From an uncultured Campylobacterales bacterium (lineage in GTDB: Bacteria > Campylobacterota > Campylobacteria > Campylobacterales > Arcobacteraceae): 64,000 nucleotides of DNA. The position numbers and the translations under genes are program-made. The first letter of the stretch is position 1. Each line of letters starts with the position of its first letter. Where the stretch lies: assembly GCA_947503785.1 (NCBI GenBank), contig CANNFB010000007.1, positions 1-64,000 of the forward strand, read 5' to 3'. A model generated the notes under the pieces. It worked only from the letters and a program-made list of their open reading frames with translations. It ran no database searches and was not told the origin of the DNA. Positions 35,750 through 45,800 of this stretch are shown here, in pieces.

Positions 35750-37017
35750 GTATTTAATATAAGGATTACTCCTATAACTGCTGCAATAAATGAAGCTGCA
35801 AATACTCCTAATTTAACTGCTGCTATTACTGATTCATCTAAAAAGGCAAGATGTGTAATAAAGATTGACATTGTGAATCCTATTCCACCTAAGAATCCTA
35901 CTGCAACAACTTCAGCCCAGGAGATATTATCTGGTTTTTTAATTATATTTAATTTAGTAGCTAAATAAGTAAATCCAAAAATACCAATTGGTTTACCTAC
36001 AACTAGTCCAAATACAACACCTAAAACAATCATCAAGTTTGCATCAACTGTTGAAAAATCTATTAAAACACCTGCATTTGAGAATGCAAATAAAGGCATA
36101 ATAAAAAATGCAGAAAGTCCATGTAAATCATGTTCTAATCTAACTAATGGATTTTGAACTTTATCATAGTTATATCCAATGTTTTCTAGTGAATCAATTT
36201 GATCATGATTTAACATTGGAATATCATCAATATGTTTTTCAAAGTCTTCAAGGTCTTTTTTAGATTCTTGTATAAATTTCTTTTCATCTAATTTTGATTT
36301 AATTGGAATTGCAAAAGCTAATAAAACACCCGCAATAGTTGCATGAATACCAATAGCGTGAATATATACCCATAAAGCAATACCTAAAATTAAATAAGGT
36401 AAAAGTTTTGTAACACCTTTTATATTTAATCCCCAAATAACTGCATATATAATAGCTGCATGTAAAAAATATTGTGATTGGATATCGCTTGTATAAACAG
36501 TTGCAACAACTAAAACAGCACCTAAATCATCAACAACTGCAAGTGCAACTAAAAATAGTTTTAATGCTGGGTTTACTCTTGTTCCTAAAAGCATTAAAAT
36601 ACCAAGTGCAAAGGCAATATCAGTAGCCATTGGAATACCAAAACCTAAAGGATTATCAGGATTAAAAGCTACATATACAAGTGCTGGTATTAACATCCCA
36701 CCAATTGCTGCAACAATAGGAAATGAAGCTTTCGATACACTAGAAAGTTCACCAATCATCATTTCTCTTTTTATTTCAAGTCCAACCATAAGAAAAAATA
36801 GAGCCATTAAACCATCATCAATCCAGTATGTTAAAGTCATGGATATTGAAAGCTCTCCAATATTTATTCCAAGAGGTAAGTGCCATAAATCATAGTAATC
36901 TTGCCCTAAACTTGAATTTGCAATAATAACAGCTGCAACTGTTGCTACAAAAAGTAAGATTCCACTTAGGGCTTCTTTGTTTATAAACTGATTTAATGCA
37001 ACTAGATTTTTAATCAT
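35731..37017 (-). CDS. nhaA: Na+/H+ antiporter NhaA
   Basis: The 428-residue inner membrane protein exchanges cytoplasmic Na+ for external H+. The paired aspartates of the ion site are in LALVVDDLGAV-like context (sequence FLVALAVVDDLGAVLVVATV), and GIPMATDIAFALGI is the conserved TM4 region of NhaA. A charged cytoplasmic insert (about residues 238-285, KKFIQESKKDLEDFEKHIDD) makes it longer than E. coli NhaA (388). It starts 21 bases after the zur stop on the same strand, so zinc-responsive co-transcription is possible, though functionally unexplained. Confidence 0.96.
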   Translation of the reverse strand: MIKNLVALNQFINKEALSGILLFVATVAAVIIANSSLGQDYYDLWHLPLGINIGELSISMTLTYWIDDGLMALFFLMVGLEIKREMMIGELSSVSKASFPIVAAIGGMLIPALVYVAFNPDNPLGFGIPMATDIAFALGILMLLGTRVNPALKLFLVALAVVDDLGAVLVVATVYTSDIQSQYFLHAAIIYAVIWGLNIKGVTKLLPYLILGIALWVYIHAIGIHATIAGVLLAFAIPIKSKLDEKKFIQESKKDLEDFEKHIDDIPMLNHDQIDSLENIGYNYDKVQNPLVRLEHDLHGLSAFFIMPLFAFSNAGVLIDFSTVDANLMIVLGVVFGLVVGKPIGIFGFTYLATKLNIIKKPDNISWAEVVAVGFLGGIGFTMSIFITHLAFLDESVIAAVKLGVFAASFIAAVIGVILILNTKRVKT

Positions 37018-37038
37018 ATTTTTATCCTTTTAATTTTT

Positions 37039-37407
37039 CTAATTTTCTAAACACTTAGGGCAGATACCCTTAATGATTATATTATCAACTTGATAGTTGA
37101 CAAGATTTAAATCAAGTCTTTCATGTATGCATTCTATTTTTGAACAAGTTGTACAAATAAAATGAGAATGCTTTGTCTTTTGTATTTCAAAATATCTTTT
37201 TTTATCATTTGATTCAAAAGAGTTTATAATATTTTCTTCTTCAAACTTTGTTATATTTCTATAAAAAGTTGCTTTGTCCATTGACAATTCATTCTTTATA
37301 TCTTCATAAGATAAGGGTTTATCAGAAGATATCAATATCTCTAATATAGCTTTTCTCGCACTTGTTAGTTTTATATTTTTTACATTTATTATTTTTTCTA
37401 TGTTCAT
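37039..37407 (-). CDS. zur: Fur-family regulator, probably zinc-responsive Zur
   Basis: The 122-residue protein has a winged helix (about 10-75, MDKATFYRNITKFEEENII) and a C-terminal metal domain with HSHFICTTCSKIEC and GICPKC, giving the CxxC...CxxC structural zinc site. A His-rich sensor region typical of Fur is reduced. It is divergent from znuA, and two CAACTAAGTTG palindromes lie between, so it most likely represses zinc uptake genes when zinc is plentiful. A -10 box (TATAAT) ends 6 bases before the ATG with no ribosome binding site, suggesting a leaderless mRNA. Confidence 0.88.
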   Translation of the reverse strand: MNIEKIINVKNIKLTSARKAILEILISSDKPLSYEDIKNELSMDKATFYRNITKFEEENIINSFESNDKKRYFEIQKTKHSHFICTTCSKIECIHERLDLNLVNYQVDNIIIKGICPKCLEN

Positions 37408-37413
37408 AAGAGA

Positions 37414-37419
37414 ATTATA
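37414..37419 (-). promoter_or_regulatory. -10 box of zur, suggesting a leaderless mRNA
   Basis: On the minus strand TATAAT is separated from the zur ATG by only six bases (TCTCTT), which places the expected transcript start at or next to the start codon. Confidence 0.5.
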
Positions 37420-37444
37420 TCTATTTTTCTTTAAAATTCATTTA

Positions 37445-37455
37445 CAACTAAGTTG
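37445..37455. promoter_or_regulatory. Zur-type operator, copy 1
   Basis: CAACTAAGTTG is an 11-bp perfect palindrome with central A, flanked on one side by GCA. It lies on the zur side of the zur-znuA intergenic region. Confidence 0.72.
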
Positions 37456-37489
37456 CATTAAAGAATAAATTCATTAAAATTCGCTAATC

Positions 37490-37502
37490 GCAACTAAGTT
37501 GC
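37490..37502. promoter_or_regulatory. Zur-type operator, copy 2
   Basis: GCAACTAAGTTGC contains the same core as copy 1, extended by a matching G/C pair, 46 bases from copy 1 and 23 bases before the znuA start, where it would block the znuA promoter. Confidence 0.75.
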
Positions 37503-37524
37503 AGTATATAGAAAAAGGAAATAA

Positions 37525-38457
37525 ATGAAAAGATTATTAATAATCGCTTTTTTGATGATATCATCATTAAGTGCTCAAATAAAAGATGTAACTGTAAGTA
37601 TTGTTCCTCAAAAATATTTTGTAAAAAAAATTGCAGGTGATAAAATAAATGTAAATGTAATGGTAAAACAAGGTTTCTCTCCTGCAAACTATGAACCAAA
37701 AACTTCACAAATGAAAAAACTATCAGATTCTAGTATTTACTTTGCAATTGGCGTGGCTTTTGAAAACTCATGGCTTAAAAAGTTTAAAAATGCAAATAAG
37801 AATATTCTTATGGTTGATACTTCTTTAGGAATAAAAAAATTAGAAATGGCAGAGCATTCACATCACGAAGATGAAAAACATGTTGATGATGATCACGAAA
37901 AACATGGCGATCATGATGACCATGATGATCACGAAAAACATGACGATCATGATGATCATGCAAAACATGAATCTTTAGATCCTCATATTTGGAATGATCC
38001 GATATTAGTAAAAATACAAGCAAAAAATATTTATGAAGCACTTGTAAAAGTAGATAAAGCGAATGCATCTTTTTATAAAGAAAATTATGAAAACTTTATT
38101 AAAGAATTAGATTTATTAAATCAAAAATTAGAAACTATTTTAAATCCTTATAAAAACAAAGCTTTTATGGTATTCCATCCATCTTGGGGATATTTTGCTA
38201 AAAGATATTCTTTAGAACAAGTTGCAATTGAATCACAAGGAAAAGAGCCAAAACCAAAAGAATTAGTTGAATTAATCAAAGATGCAAAAGAACATAATAT
38301 TAAAATAGTATTTGTAGCTCCTCAATTTTCACAAAAAAGTGCAAAACTAATAGCAAATAGTATTAATGGTTCCGTTCACGTTATTGACCCATTAGCAAAG
38401 AACTGGGAAGAAAACCTAATTCAAACTGCAGAAAAAATAGCTGATACTTATAAGTAA
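37525..38457 (+). CDS. znuA: Zinc ABC transporter substrate-binding protein ZnuA
   Basis: The 310-residue periplasmic protein has a signal peptide (cleavage near 17) and the cluster A-I metal-binding fold (VSIVPQKYFVKKIAGDKINV at the start, DPHIWNDP in the middle, FHPSWGYFAKRY). A loop at about 112-152 is extremely rich in His, Asp and Glu, as in ZnuA proteins, where it collects zinc. GGAAAT precedes the ATG. No znuB or znuC is in the window; the next gene, directly abutting, encodes a DUF1007-NicO transporter, so ZnuA may feed that, or a ZnuBC encoded elsewhere. Confidence 0.93.
   Translation: MKRLLIIAFLMISSLSAQIKDVTVSIVPQKYFVKKIAGDKINVNVMVKQGFSPANYEPKTSQMKKLSDSSIYFAIGVAFENSWLKKFKNANKNILMVDTSLGIKKLEMAEHSHHEDEKHVDDDHEKHGDHDDHDDHEKHDDHDDHAKHESLDPHIWNDPILVKIQAKNIYEALVKVDKANASFYKENYENFIKELDLLNQKLETILNPYKNKAFMVFHPSWGYFAKRYSLEQVAIESQGKEPKPKELVELIKDAKEHNIKIVFVAPQFSQKSAKLIANSINGSVHVIDPLAKNWEENLIQTAEKIADTYK
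37888..37959 (+). repeat. 36-bp tandem duplication in the znuA His-rich loop
   Basis: Two adjacent 36-base units (37888-37923 and 37924-37959) differ at two positions. They encode DDHEKHGDHDDH and DDHEKHDDHDDH. The in-frame unit length means copy number can vary without breaking the gene. Confidence 0.8.
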
Positions 38458-39897
38458 ATGATTAGATATTTAATATTTGTTTTAATTTTTAAGAGCATCC
38501 TTTTTGGATGTTCTATCTGTTCTATTTATTCTCCAAGAACAGATGTATCAATAAATATAGAAGCAGATGAAAAATATATAAAAAGTGCAGATTTTAAGTG
38601 GGTTTTTGCAAAAAAGTTTACCGAAGAACTATTGAAAATTTATGATACAAATTTAGATGGTACATTTAGTAAAAAAGAATTAGCACCGATTGAAAACTCT
38701 TTGTTGTCTTATATTGAAGCATATAATTATCTTACATTTATTTCGTATGCAAAGAATATAGAAGAAGAAAGTAGAACATTAGATATAAGAAATAACAAAT
38801 TATCTTTTAAAAATTCTATTTTAACTTTTAAATATACAACTGATTTAAATTATAAAATAATTAATAATCATAAATTACATATAAAAGTTAATGATGACTC
38901 TGAATATTTTATAATGCATCTTAATAAAAAAGAACAAGTATTTGATACATTATATGAATACAATAGTAGTGTGTTAGATAGTAGTGTAACTTATGCAATT
39001 TCTTTACCTAAAGGTATGGTAGAAAAAGAAGCTAAAGATAATTTAATATCAAATAGTTTTAAAGAAGAAAATCTAGAAGAAATAAAACCTAAGGTAATAG
39101 AAGAAAAAACGTCTCTACTAGATGAGTTTATTAGTAAAATAAAAGAATCTTTACTTGAAGTTGAAAAAGGTGAAGATAAATATGCAATTGTATTTTTATT
39201 ATTTGCATCATTTGTTTATGGTCTTATTCATGCTTTAGGCCCTGGACATGGAAAAGCACTAGCATTTTCATATTTTAGTTCAAGAAAAAATACATATTTT
39301 CAAGCCTTTTCCATATCATTTCTAACTGCTTTTATTCATATATTAGGAGCTTTAATTTTAGTTAGTATTTCAATTTTTATTATTGAAGAGATATTTTCTA
39401 GTTTTTTAGATGACTCAATATCTTATATTACAAAAGTAAGTGCTGTTTTAATTATTCTTTTATCTTTGTATATACTTTACCGAAAATTAAAAAATAAATC
39501 TTGTGAATGCTGTGCTTGTAATATAGAAGATAGTTCAAGTTCAAAGTTTGTTGTTAATAAAGATAAAAATCAATTTATTTTAAAGAATAGTTCTCCTATA
39601 CATATAAAACCAAATATAAAAGCTCAGAATGTATTCTTTGTTTTAACTGCAGGGTTGGTACCTTGTCCTGGGACAGTAATATTATTCGTATATGCCTTTA
39701 TATTAGAAACTTATTTTGCTGTATTTTTAGCAAGTATATTTATTAGTTTAGGTATGGGAATAGTGATTTTTGCATCTTCTTTTTTAGGAGTATCTTTATA
39801 TAAAGTATCAAATAAATCATCAAATATTACAAACTTATTAGAGATAATATCCCCAATAATTATGTGTTTACTAGGAGTGTTTCTCTTCTTTAATTAA
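38458..39897 (+). CDS. DUF1007-NicO fusion, probable zinc transporter (ZevA-ZevB type)
   Basis: The 479-residue protein joins two known parts. The N-terminal secreted half (signal to about 17; residues 25-190) is DUF1007-like, including an EF-hand-like loop DTNLDGTFSKKE (63-74). The C-terminal half is a NicO/RcnA-type transporter with HALGPGHGKA (His258, His264), a Cys-rich cytoplasmic loop CECCAC (about 349-355) and AGLVPCPGTVILF. In Haemophilus, ZevA (DUF1007) and ZevB (NicO) together support zinc uptake. Here they are one protein, start at the base after the znuA stop, and lie behind a Zur-type operator, so zinc is the likely ion; nickel or cobalt cannot be excluded. Confidence 0.87.
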   Translation: MIRYLIFVLIFKSILFGCSICSIYSPRTDVSINIEADEKYIKSADFKWVFAKKFTEELLKIYDTNLDGTFSKKELAPIENSLLSYIEAYNYLTFISYAKNIEEESRTLDIRNNKLSFKNSILTFKYTTDLNYKIINNHKLHIKVNDDSEYFIMHLNKKEQVFDTLYEYNSSVLDSSVTYAISLPKGMVEKEAKDNLISNSFKEENLEEIKPKVIEEKTSLLDEFISKIKESLLEVEKGEDKYAIVFLLFASFVYGLIHALGPGHGKALAFSYFSSRKNTYFQAFSISFLTAFIHILGALILVSISIFIIEEIFSSFLDDSISYITKVSAVLIILLSLYILYRKLKNKSCECCACNIEDSSSSKFVVNKDKNQFILKNSSPIHIKPNIKAQNVFFVLTAGLVPCPGTVILFVYAFILETYFAVFLASIFISLGMGIVIFASSFLGVSLYKVSNKSSNITNLLEIISPIIMCLLGVFLFFN

Positions 39898-39913
39898 AAA
39901 TAAAAAAGAGAAA
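39880..39913 (+). terminator. Possible terminator after the NicO fusion gene
   Basis: TTTCTCTT and AAGAGAAA form an 8-bp stem with an A/T-rich 18-base loop across the stop codon; weak but positioned between convergent genes. Confidence 0.45.
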
Positions 39914-39924
39914 TATTTGAAGAT

Positions 39925-41421
39925 TTAGTTTTTTATTCTTTCAAACTCTTTTATAATTTCATCAATAGGTTCAATTCCTACAGAAATTCTAACTAAATCA
40001 ATTGGTAATGATATTTGTTTTAAAAATTCATTACCTTCTTTTGAAATAATCATATCATAGTGAGCCAGATAAGTATAAGGCATAAGTAAAGTAAACTCTG
40101 TACCTAAACTTGGACCCTTTGCAAAGTTTAACTTATCATATACCTCTTTTATAGGTTTGTTAAAAGTTACAGAAACTACTCCTGTATATGAGTTGTCATC
40201 AATAATTGTTTGAGAATAGTTCTCTTTATTATTCTTATCAAAACAATAAAAAACTTCATCTATATAAGAGCAGTTTTCTAAATAATCAACTAAGAGTTTT
40301 GTATTTGAAGATATTTTTTTTACTCTAGTTTTATAATCTTTTATTTGTAAAGCTAATCTTTGTATATCTTTTATAAATACAGGTTCACAGTGTCTAAAAA
40401 ACTCTGTTGTCATATGTGATAAATTATGCTTTTTATTTAGTATTATTGCACCCATTAAAACATCAGCATTTCCACAAGCGAATTTTGTAAGAGATTCTAC
40501 AAATATATCTGCATAGTTTGTTAAATCAAGATTATAAGGTGTTGCAAAAGTTGTATCTATTACTAAAGGTATATTGTATTTGTCACAAAGTTTACGTAAT
40601 CTTTTTATGTCAACACTTGTTAATAATGGATTTGTTGGAACTTCCGTAACAATAGCACTAACTTTTAAACCATTTACTTTTAAATAATCTTCAAGTAAAT
40701 CTAGATTTGTAATATCTGAAAATACTTTTTGTTGTGAATAATGATGATTTACAATATTCATAGTATCTAAATACAACCAGCCAAATTGAACTAAAATATC
40801 TCTTCCATTATGGCTTTGAATAGAGTTTAATCCTCTTATTACTGAATATATTGCATTCATCCCAGAAGGTGCTAAGCAAATATTTTCTTTTGGCTGAGAA
40901 TACGCTTTGCTAAGAGTTTGTATAATAATATCTTTTGATGTAGTACTATCTTCCAATTCTTCTTTATGTAGAGTATCAATCAAGTTTTCTTTATATAAAT
41001 ACTCTTCTGCTAATCTTGAAGATAAATTACAACCTACATGTTGAATATAAGTTAGAACTTTTTGAAGTTGGCATGTTCCTTTTTGAACTAAAATAACTCC
41101 AAAAGGCTCATTGATTTCAATTTTATTATGAATAAAATACTTATCACTTATAAGCTCAACAGCTTTTGAAGAACTAAGAACTACAACTTCATAATCATCA
41201 CAAATTTTATACTTTTCTTTTATAAAAAGTCCAAGTTTTTTTAAATATGGATGAAGAATAAATCTAGGATATCCACTTTGGATTTTTTCTAAAATTTCTG
41301 GTGTTTGCTCTTCATAATCAATCACATCTTGTATTGTAGGCATTGATACTGATACTGCATGTACATTATTTATAGGTAATGTTTCGCCGCATTTTATTGG
41401 TTTAAAAAACTCTTTATTCAT
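39925..41421 (-). CDS. Cys/Met-metabolism PLP enzyme with N-terminal extension (cystathionine gamma-synthase-like)
   Basis: The 498-residue protein belongs to the Cys/Met metabolism PLP enzyme family: PLP-Lys313 in ESLTKFACGNADV, the Asp before it in PLVIDTTFATPY, and TEVPTNPLL. It has about 130 extra N-terminal residues (starting MNKEFFKPIKCGETLPINNV) compared with the 383-residue neighbour, like the long cystathionine gamma-synthases known from fungi. It may use an activated homoserine and cysteine or another sulfur donor. It begins 10 bases after its paralogue ends, so both are one operon. Which of the two makes and which cleaves cystathionine cannot be told from sequence. Confidence 0.85.
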   Translation of the reverse strand: MNKEFFKPIKCGETLPINNVHAVSVSMPTIQDVIDYEEQTPEILEKIQSGYPRFILHPYLKKLGLFIKEKYKICDDYEVVVLSSSKAVELISDKYFIHNKIEINEPFGVILVQKGTCQLQKVLTYIQHVGCNLSSRLAEEYLYKENLIDTLHKEELEDSTTSKDIIIQTLSKAYSQPKENICLAPSGMNAIYSVIRGLNSIQSHNGRDILVQFGWLYLDTMNIVNHHYSQQKVFSDITNLDLLEDYLKVNGLKVSAIVTEVPTNPLLTSVDIKRLRKLCDKYNIPLVIDTTFATPYNLDLTNYADIFVESLTKFACGNADVLMGAIILNKKHNLSHMTTEFFRHCEPVFIKDIQRLALQIKDYKTRVKKISSNTKLLVDYLENCSYIDEVFYCFDKNNKENYSQTIIDDNSYTGVVSVTFNKPIKEVYDKLNFAKGPSLGTEFTLLMPYTYLAHYDMIISKEGNEFLKQISLPIDLVRISVGIEPIDEIIKEFERIKN

Positions 41422-41431
41422 ATAATCTTTC

Positions 41432-42583
41432 TTATTTTACAGCTTGTTCAATATCTTTGATTAAGTCTTCTACATTTTCTAAACCAATTGAAAATCTAAC
41501 CGTACTATCACTTATTCCAATTGCTGCAAGTTCTTCTTTAGAAAATGTTGCATGAGAAATCTTTGCAGGTATTTCAACTCTAGAATCAGGACTACCAAAT
41601 GAACACTTTTCACCAAATATTTTTGTATTCTCAATAAACTGTTCAGCTAATTCTATACTAGTAAAATCAACACAAAATAATCCTGGAATATAAGTCATCT
41701 GCTCATTTGCTAAATCATGTTGCGGATGTGATTTTAAACTTGGATGCGTAACTTTTTCAATATAGTCTTGATCTTCTAAATACTGCGCAATGATAATTGA
41801 GTTCTTTTCATGCTCAACCATTCTCACCTTTAGAGTAGGAATACCAAGTGTAATTAAATATACATCCATAGGATTTTGACTTCGTCCACCTGCATTTGCA
41901 TAATAGTGTATTTGCTCAGATAACTCTTGAGTTTTTGCCACAATTGCACCAGCAACTACTGCACCATGACCTGAGATATATTTAGTTGTAGAAAATAGTG
42001 AAAAATCAGCACCAAGGTTTAAAGGCTGTTGAGAAATAAATGTAGCAAGAGAATTATCAACTGCAAATAAGGCATTGTTTTCTTTTGCTAATGCTCCAAC
42101 TCTTTTAAGGTCAATAATTTTTAAACCAGGATTTGTAGGACTTTCACATAGAACTAAATCAATAGGATTGTTTTTTAAAATATTTTCAAGATAATCAAAG
42201 TCTAAAAAATCTGCAAAATGAACAGTAACATTGTACTTCTCTTCAAATATCTTAAGTAATCTAAACGTACCACCATAACAATCAGCCTCAACTAAAATAT
42301 GAGAATTTGCTTGTAAAGTAGTTTCAAAAAGTAAAGCAACAGAAGCAATACCCGTATGAGTACAAACACAACCAGCTCCCCCTTCAACTTCAGTAAAAAG
42401 ATTTTCTAACATCTCTCTAGTTGGATTATCACTTCTCGTATAGTCATATATTTTATCACCATCTTGTTTTTTTAAATCAAAAGTTCCTGTGTTGTAAATA
42501 GGAAAATGTGACGCTCCAGTTTGTTCAGCAAAAGGAGCAAATTTTGCAATATGACTTAGATTTGTTTCTACATGTTTTTTCAT
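41432..42583 (-). CDS. Trans-sulfuration PLP enzyme (cystathionine gamma-synthase/lyase family)
   Basis: The 383-residue enzyme has the family signature with PLP-Lys201 in FSTTKYISGHGAVVAG, the preceding VDNSLATFISQQPL, and TRSDNPTREMLE near the start, which contains phosphate-binding Tyr/Arg residues. Length is that of normal cystathionine gamma-synthase, beta/gamma-lyase or O-acetylhomoserine sulfhydrylase. It is the first gene of a two-gene operon with a longer paralogue, so the pair likely serves methionine/cysteine interconversion. AGGA precedes the ATG, and TATAAT lies about 32 bases upstream of the start. Confidence 0.9.
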   Translation of the reverse strand: MKKHVETNLSHIAKFAPFAEQTGASHFPIYNTGTFDLKKQDGDKIYDYTRSDNPTREMLENLFTEVEGGAGCVCTHTGIASVALLFETTLQANSHILVEADCYGGTFRLLKIFEEKYNVTVHFADFLDFDYLENILKNNPIDLVLCESPTNPGLKIIDLKRVGALAKENNALFAVDNSLATFISQQPLNLGADFSLFSTTKYISGHGAVVAGAIVAKTQELSEQIHYYANAGGRSQNPMDVYLITLGIPTLKVRMVEHEKNSIIIAQYLEDQDYIEKVTHPSLKSHPQHDLANEQMTYIPGLFCVDFTSIELAEQFIENTKIFGEKCSFGSPDSRVEIPAKISHATFSKEELAAIGISDSTVRFSIGLENVEDLIKDIEQAVK

Positions 42584-42856
42584 GGAAGTCCTATGTTTAT
42601 TATAATTTGACGTGATTATATCTAAGTTTGTCTTTGAATTTAAATGAAGGAATGTATAGTATTTTTGTAGTGATTTCTGCAGGTTAACTTATCTTTAGTC
42701 TGAATATTTAATATAAGTCTTAATTTAAAGTAACAATTAGTGAAATATAGTTACTTTTCGTATTTAAATAGAAATTATCTCTATAAGTAATAAAATAACG
42801 ACGGTATTATGTAATAATAATCTCTTTAATTTTTTAATGTAAAAAAGGTTTAGATT
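42584..42856. promoter_or_regulatory. Divergent intergenic region
   Basis: These 273 bases separate the PLP-enzyme operon from the helicase gene. On the minus strand TATAAT (42615-42620) is a plausible -10 for the PLP operon. I see no gene, riboswitch or palindrome in the rest, and no clear -10 for the helicase. Confidence 0.4.
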
Positions 42857-45800
42857 TTGAATAATATAGGTATTTATGAACAAGTAATTAATTCAATAGT
42901 TTCAAAGAAATTAAATGAATTAAATCAAGATGAATTTTATTTTAAGACTTCACAGATAGAAAAAAATGAAGCTTCAATTATTTTGACGCAATATTTATCA
43001 AAGATTTTAAAATTGGCATTTGATTTAATCAGTGGTGAAAATAGTATTCCAGAACAACTTAACCTTACAAATAAAATTATTTTATTATTAAAAGATGAAA
43101 TTGAAAAGCAGAATTTTGAAGATAACTTACTAGATACAAATACCTCTATATTAAAGGCCATCTTACCCAAAATAAATTCTAATATTAATGATTTTGATAA
43201 GTATATAAATGAAATTACACCATATTCAGGTCTTTCACAAAGCGAACTTTTTACAGGAAGTAATGCTGGTGTTTCATTAGAAAGCGAAATAAAAAAAGAG
43301 ATACTCTCATCAGATAAAATATATTTACTAGTTTCATTTATCAAATGGACAGGTATTAGAATATTTGAAAAAGAGTTAAAACAATTTACTTCAAGTGGTA
43401 AAAAATTGAAAATAATTACTACCTCTTATATGGGAGCAACTGATTTAAAAGCAATAGAATTTTTGTCTACTCTAGAGAATACGGAGATAAAAATTTCATA
43501 TAATACTGCAAATGAAAGACTCCATGCTAAATCATATTTATTTTTTAGAAATACAGGATTTCATACTGGATATATTGGCTCATCAAATATATCAAAAAGT
43601 GCATTAACAAGTGGTCTTGAATGGAATCTTAAAGTAACTACTGCTGAAATTTCACATATAATAAAAAAGTTTGCAAAAACATTTGAAACTTATTGGGAAA
43701 ATAAAGAATTTGAGTTATTTACTAAATCAGATACTTTAAAATTAAAAAAAGCATTACAAAATAGTTCCATAAAAGATAAATATAGTTCTTTAGCATATTT
43801 TGAAATAAAACCTTTTAATTATCAAAATGAGATTTTAGAAGAATTGCAAGTCCAAAGAGAAGTACATAAAAGATATAAGAACTTAATTGTTGCAGCAACA
43901 GGAACAGGTAAAACAGTTATTAGCGCTTTTGACTATAAGCAATTTAAAAATAAAAATAAAAGTTCAAAATTACTTTTTATTGCTCATAGAAAAGAAATAT
44001 TGATACAAGCAAGAGCTACATTCCAAGGTGTCCTTCGAGATAATAATTTTGGAGAATTATGGGTTGATGGAATTGTTCCTGATTCAAATGAATATGTTTT
44101 TGCATCAGTTCAAACTCTAAAAAATAGTATTAAAAATTTAAAACTTAGTGAAAATTATTATGATTTTATTATTATTGATGAAGTTCATCATATTTCAGCA
44201 AATAGTTATCGGCCAGTTTTAGAAAAGTTTAATCCAATGATATTACTTGGATTAACTGCTACTCCTGAAAGAATGGATAACGAAAATATATTAAATGATT
44301 TTTGCGATGTTATAGCAGCTGAAATTAGATTGCCTGAAGCTTTAAATAGAAAACTTCTTTGTCCTTTTCAATACTTTGGAATTAGTGACAATATTGATTT
44401 GAAAAATATTAAATGGCAAAATGGAAAATATTCACAAAGTGAATTAACAAATGTATTTAATAGTGAGTTACGAGTATCTGACATTATTTCAAAATGTAAT
44501 GAATATTTAACTGATATGTATGAGGTAAGAGCTTTATGCTTTTGTGTTACTCAAGAACATGCAAGGTTTATGAGTATTAAGTTTAATGAGTTTGGTTTAA
44601 GCTCTGATTATTTAATCAGTGGACGTAATGATGTAAGAGATAATATTAAATCTAGATTGTTAAAAAAAGAAATTAATTATCTTTTTGTTGTAGATATCTT
44701 CAATGAAGGGGTTGATATTCCTGAGATAGATACAGTTTTATTTTTAAGGCCAACGGAAAGTTTAACTGTATTTCTACAACAACTAGGTAGAGGTCTTAGG
44801 TTTGCTGAGAATAAAGAATGCTTAACAGTACTAGATTTTGTTGGAAACGCAAGAGATGAGTATGATTTTGAAGGAAAATTTAGAAACTTAGTTGGAAAAA
44901 CAACTCAATCTATAAAAGATGAAATAGAAAGAGATTTTCCTCATTTACCGCTTGGTTGTTCTATTGTTTTAGAAAAAAAAGCAAAAGATCATATTTTAAA
45001 TAACATCAAAAAAGCAACTACCTTAAATAGAAGAAAGTTAATTTATAAACTAACTAATTATAATAACCAGACTACTTTGCCTTTAACGATTGATAATTTT
45101 ATTAAGATAAATCATATTCCTTTATCAACTATTTACAAAAAAGGAAGTTTCTCTAGACTATGTTATGAAGCAGGAATAAATAAAACTTTTAATGAAGAAA
45201 ATGAACTTGAACTTGTACGTGCAGTTTCAAAAAAATGGTTATTATCAAAATCAATAAGTTATTTTGAGTTTATACAAAAGTTAATTAAAAATGATTTTAA
45301 TACTTCATCCATAGATAATGAAAATGAAAAATTAATGCTTACGATGTTGTACTACGATTTCTGGCAATATCCACAAAAGTTTAATACTTTAGAAGATGGA
45401 ATTAAATATATTGGTACAAATAAAACTTTAATAAAAGAACTAAGTCAAATTATAACAATTTTAATAGAAAAAATTAACTATCTTGAATTGGATTTAATTT
45501 TACCTTATTTTTGTCCCTTGAAAATACATTCAAGATATACAAGAGAACAAATATTATGTGCATTTGAGTTAAATAATATTAATAGGAAGTCAAGTAGTCG
45601 AGAGGGTGTTTTAAATATAAAAGAAAAAAATACAGAATTGCTATTTGTTACCTTAGAAAAAACAGAAGAAAAGTATTCACCTACTACAATGTATGATGAT
45701 TATGCAATTAGTGAAAAACTTTTTCACTGGCAATCTCAAAACTCAACTAAACCCACCTCTGTTAAGGGATCAAGTTATATTAATCAAAAAATAGAAAATA

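Noticed and set aside
37888-37959. Short CRISPR-like repeat
   Set aside because: The repeats are adjacent without spacers and encode the His-rich loop of ZnuA in frame.
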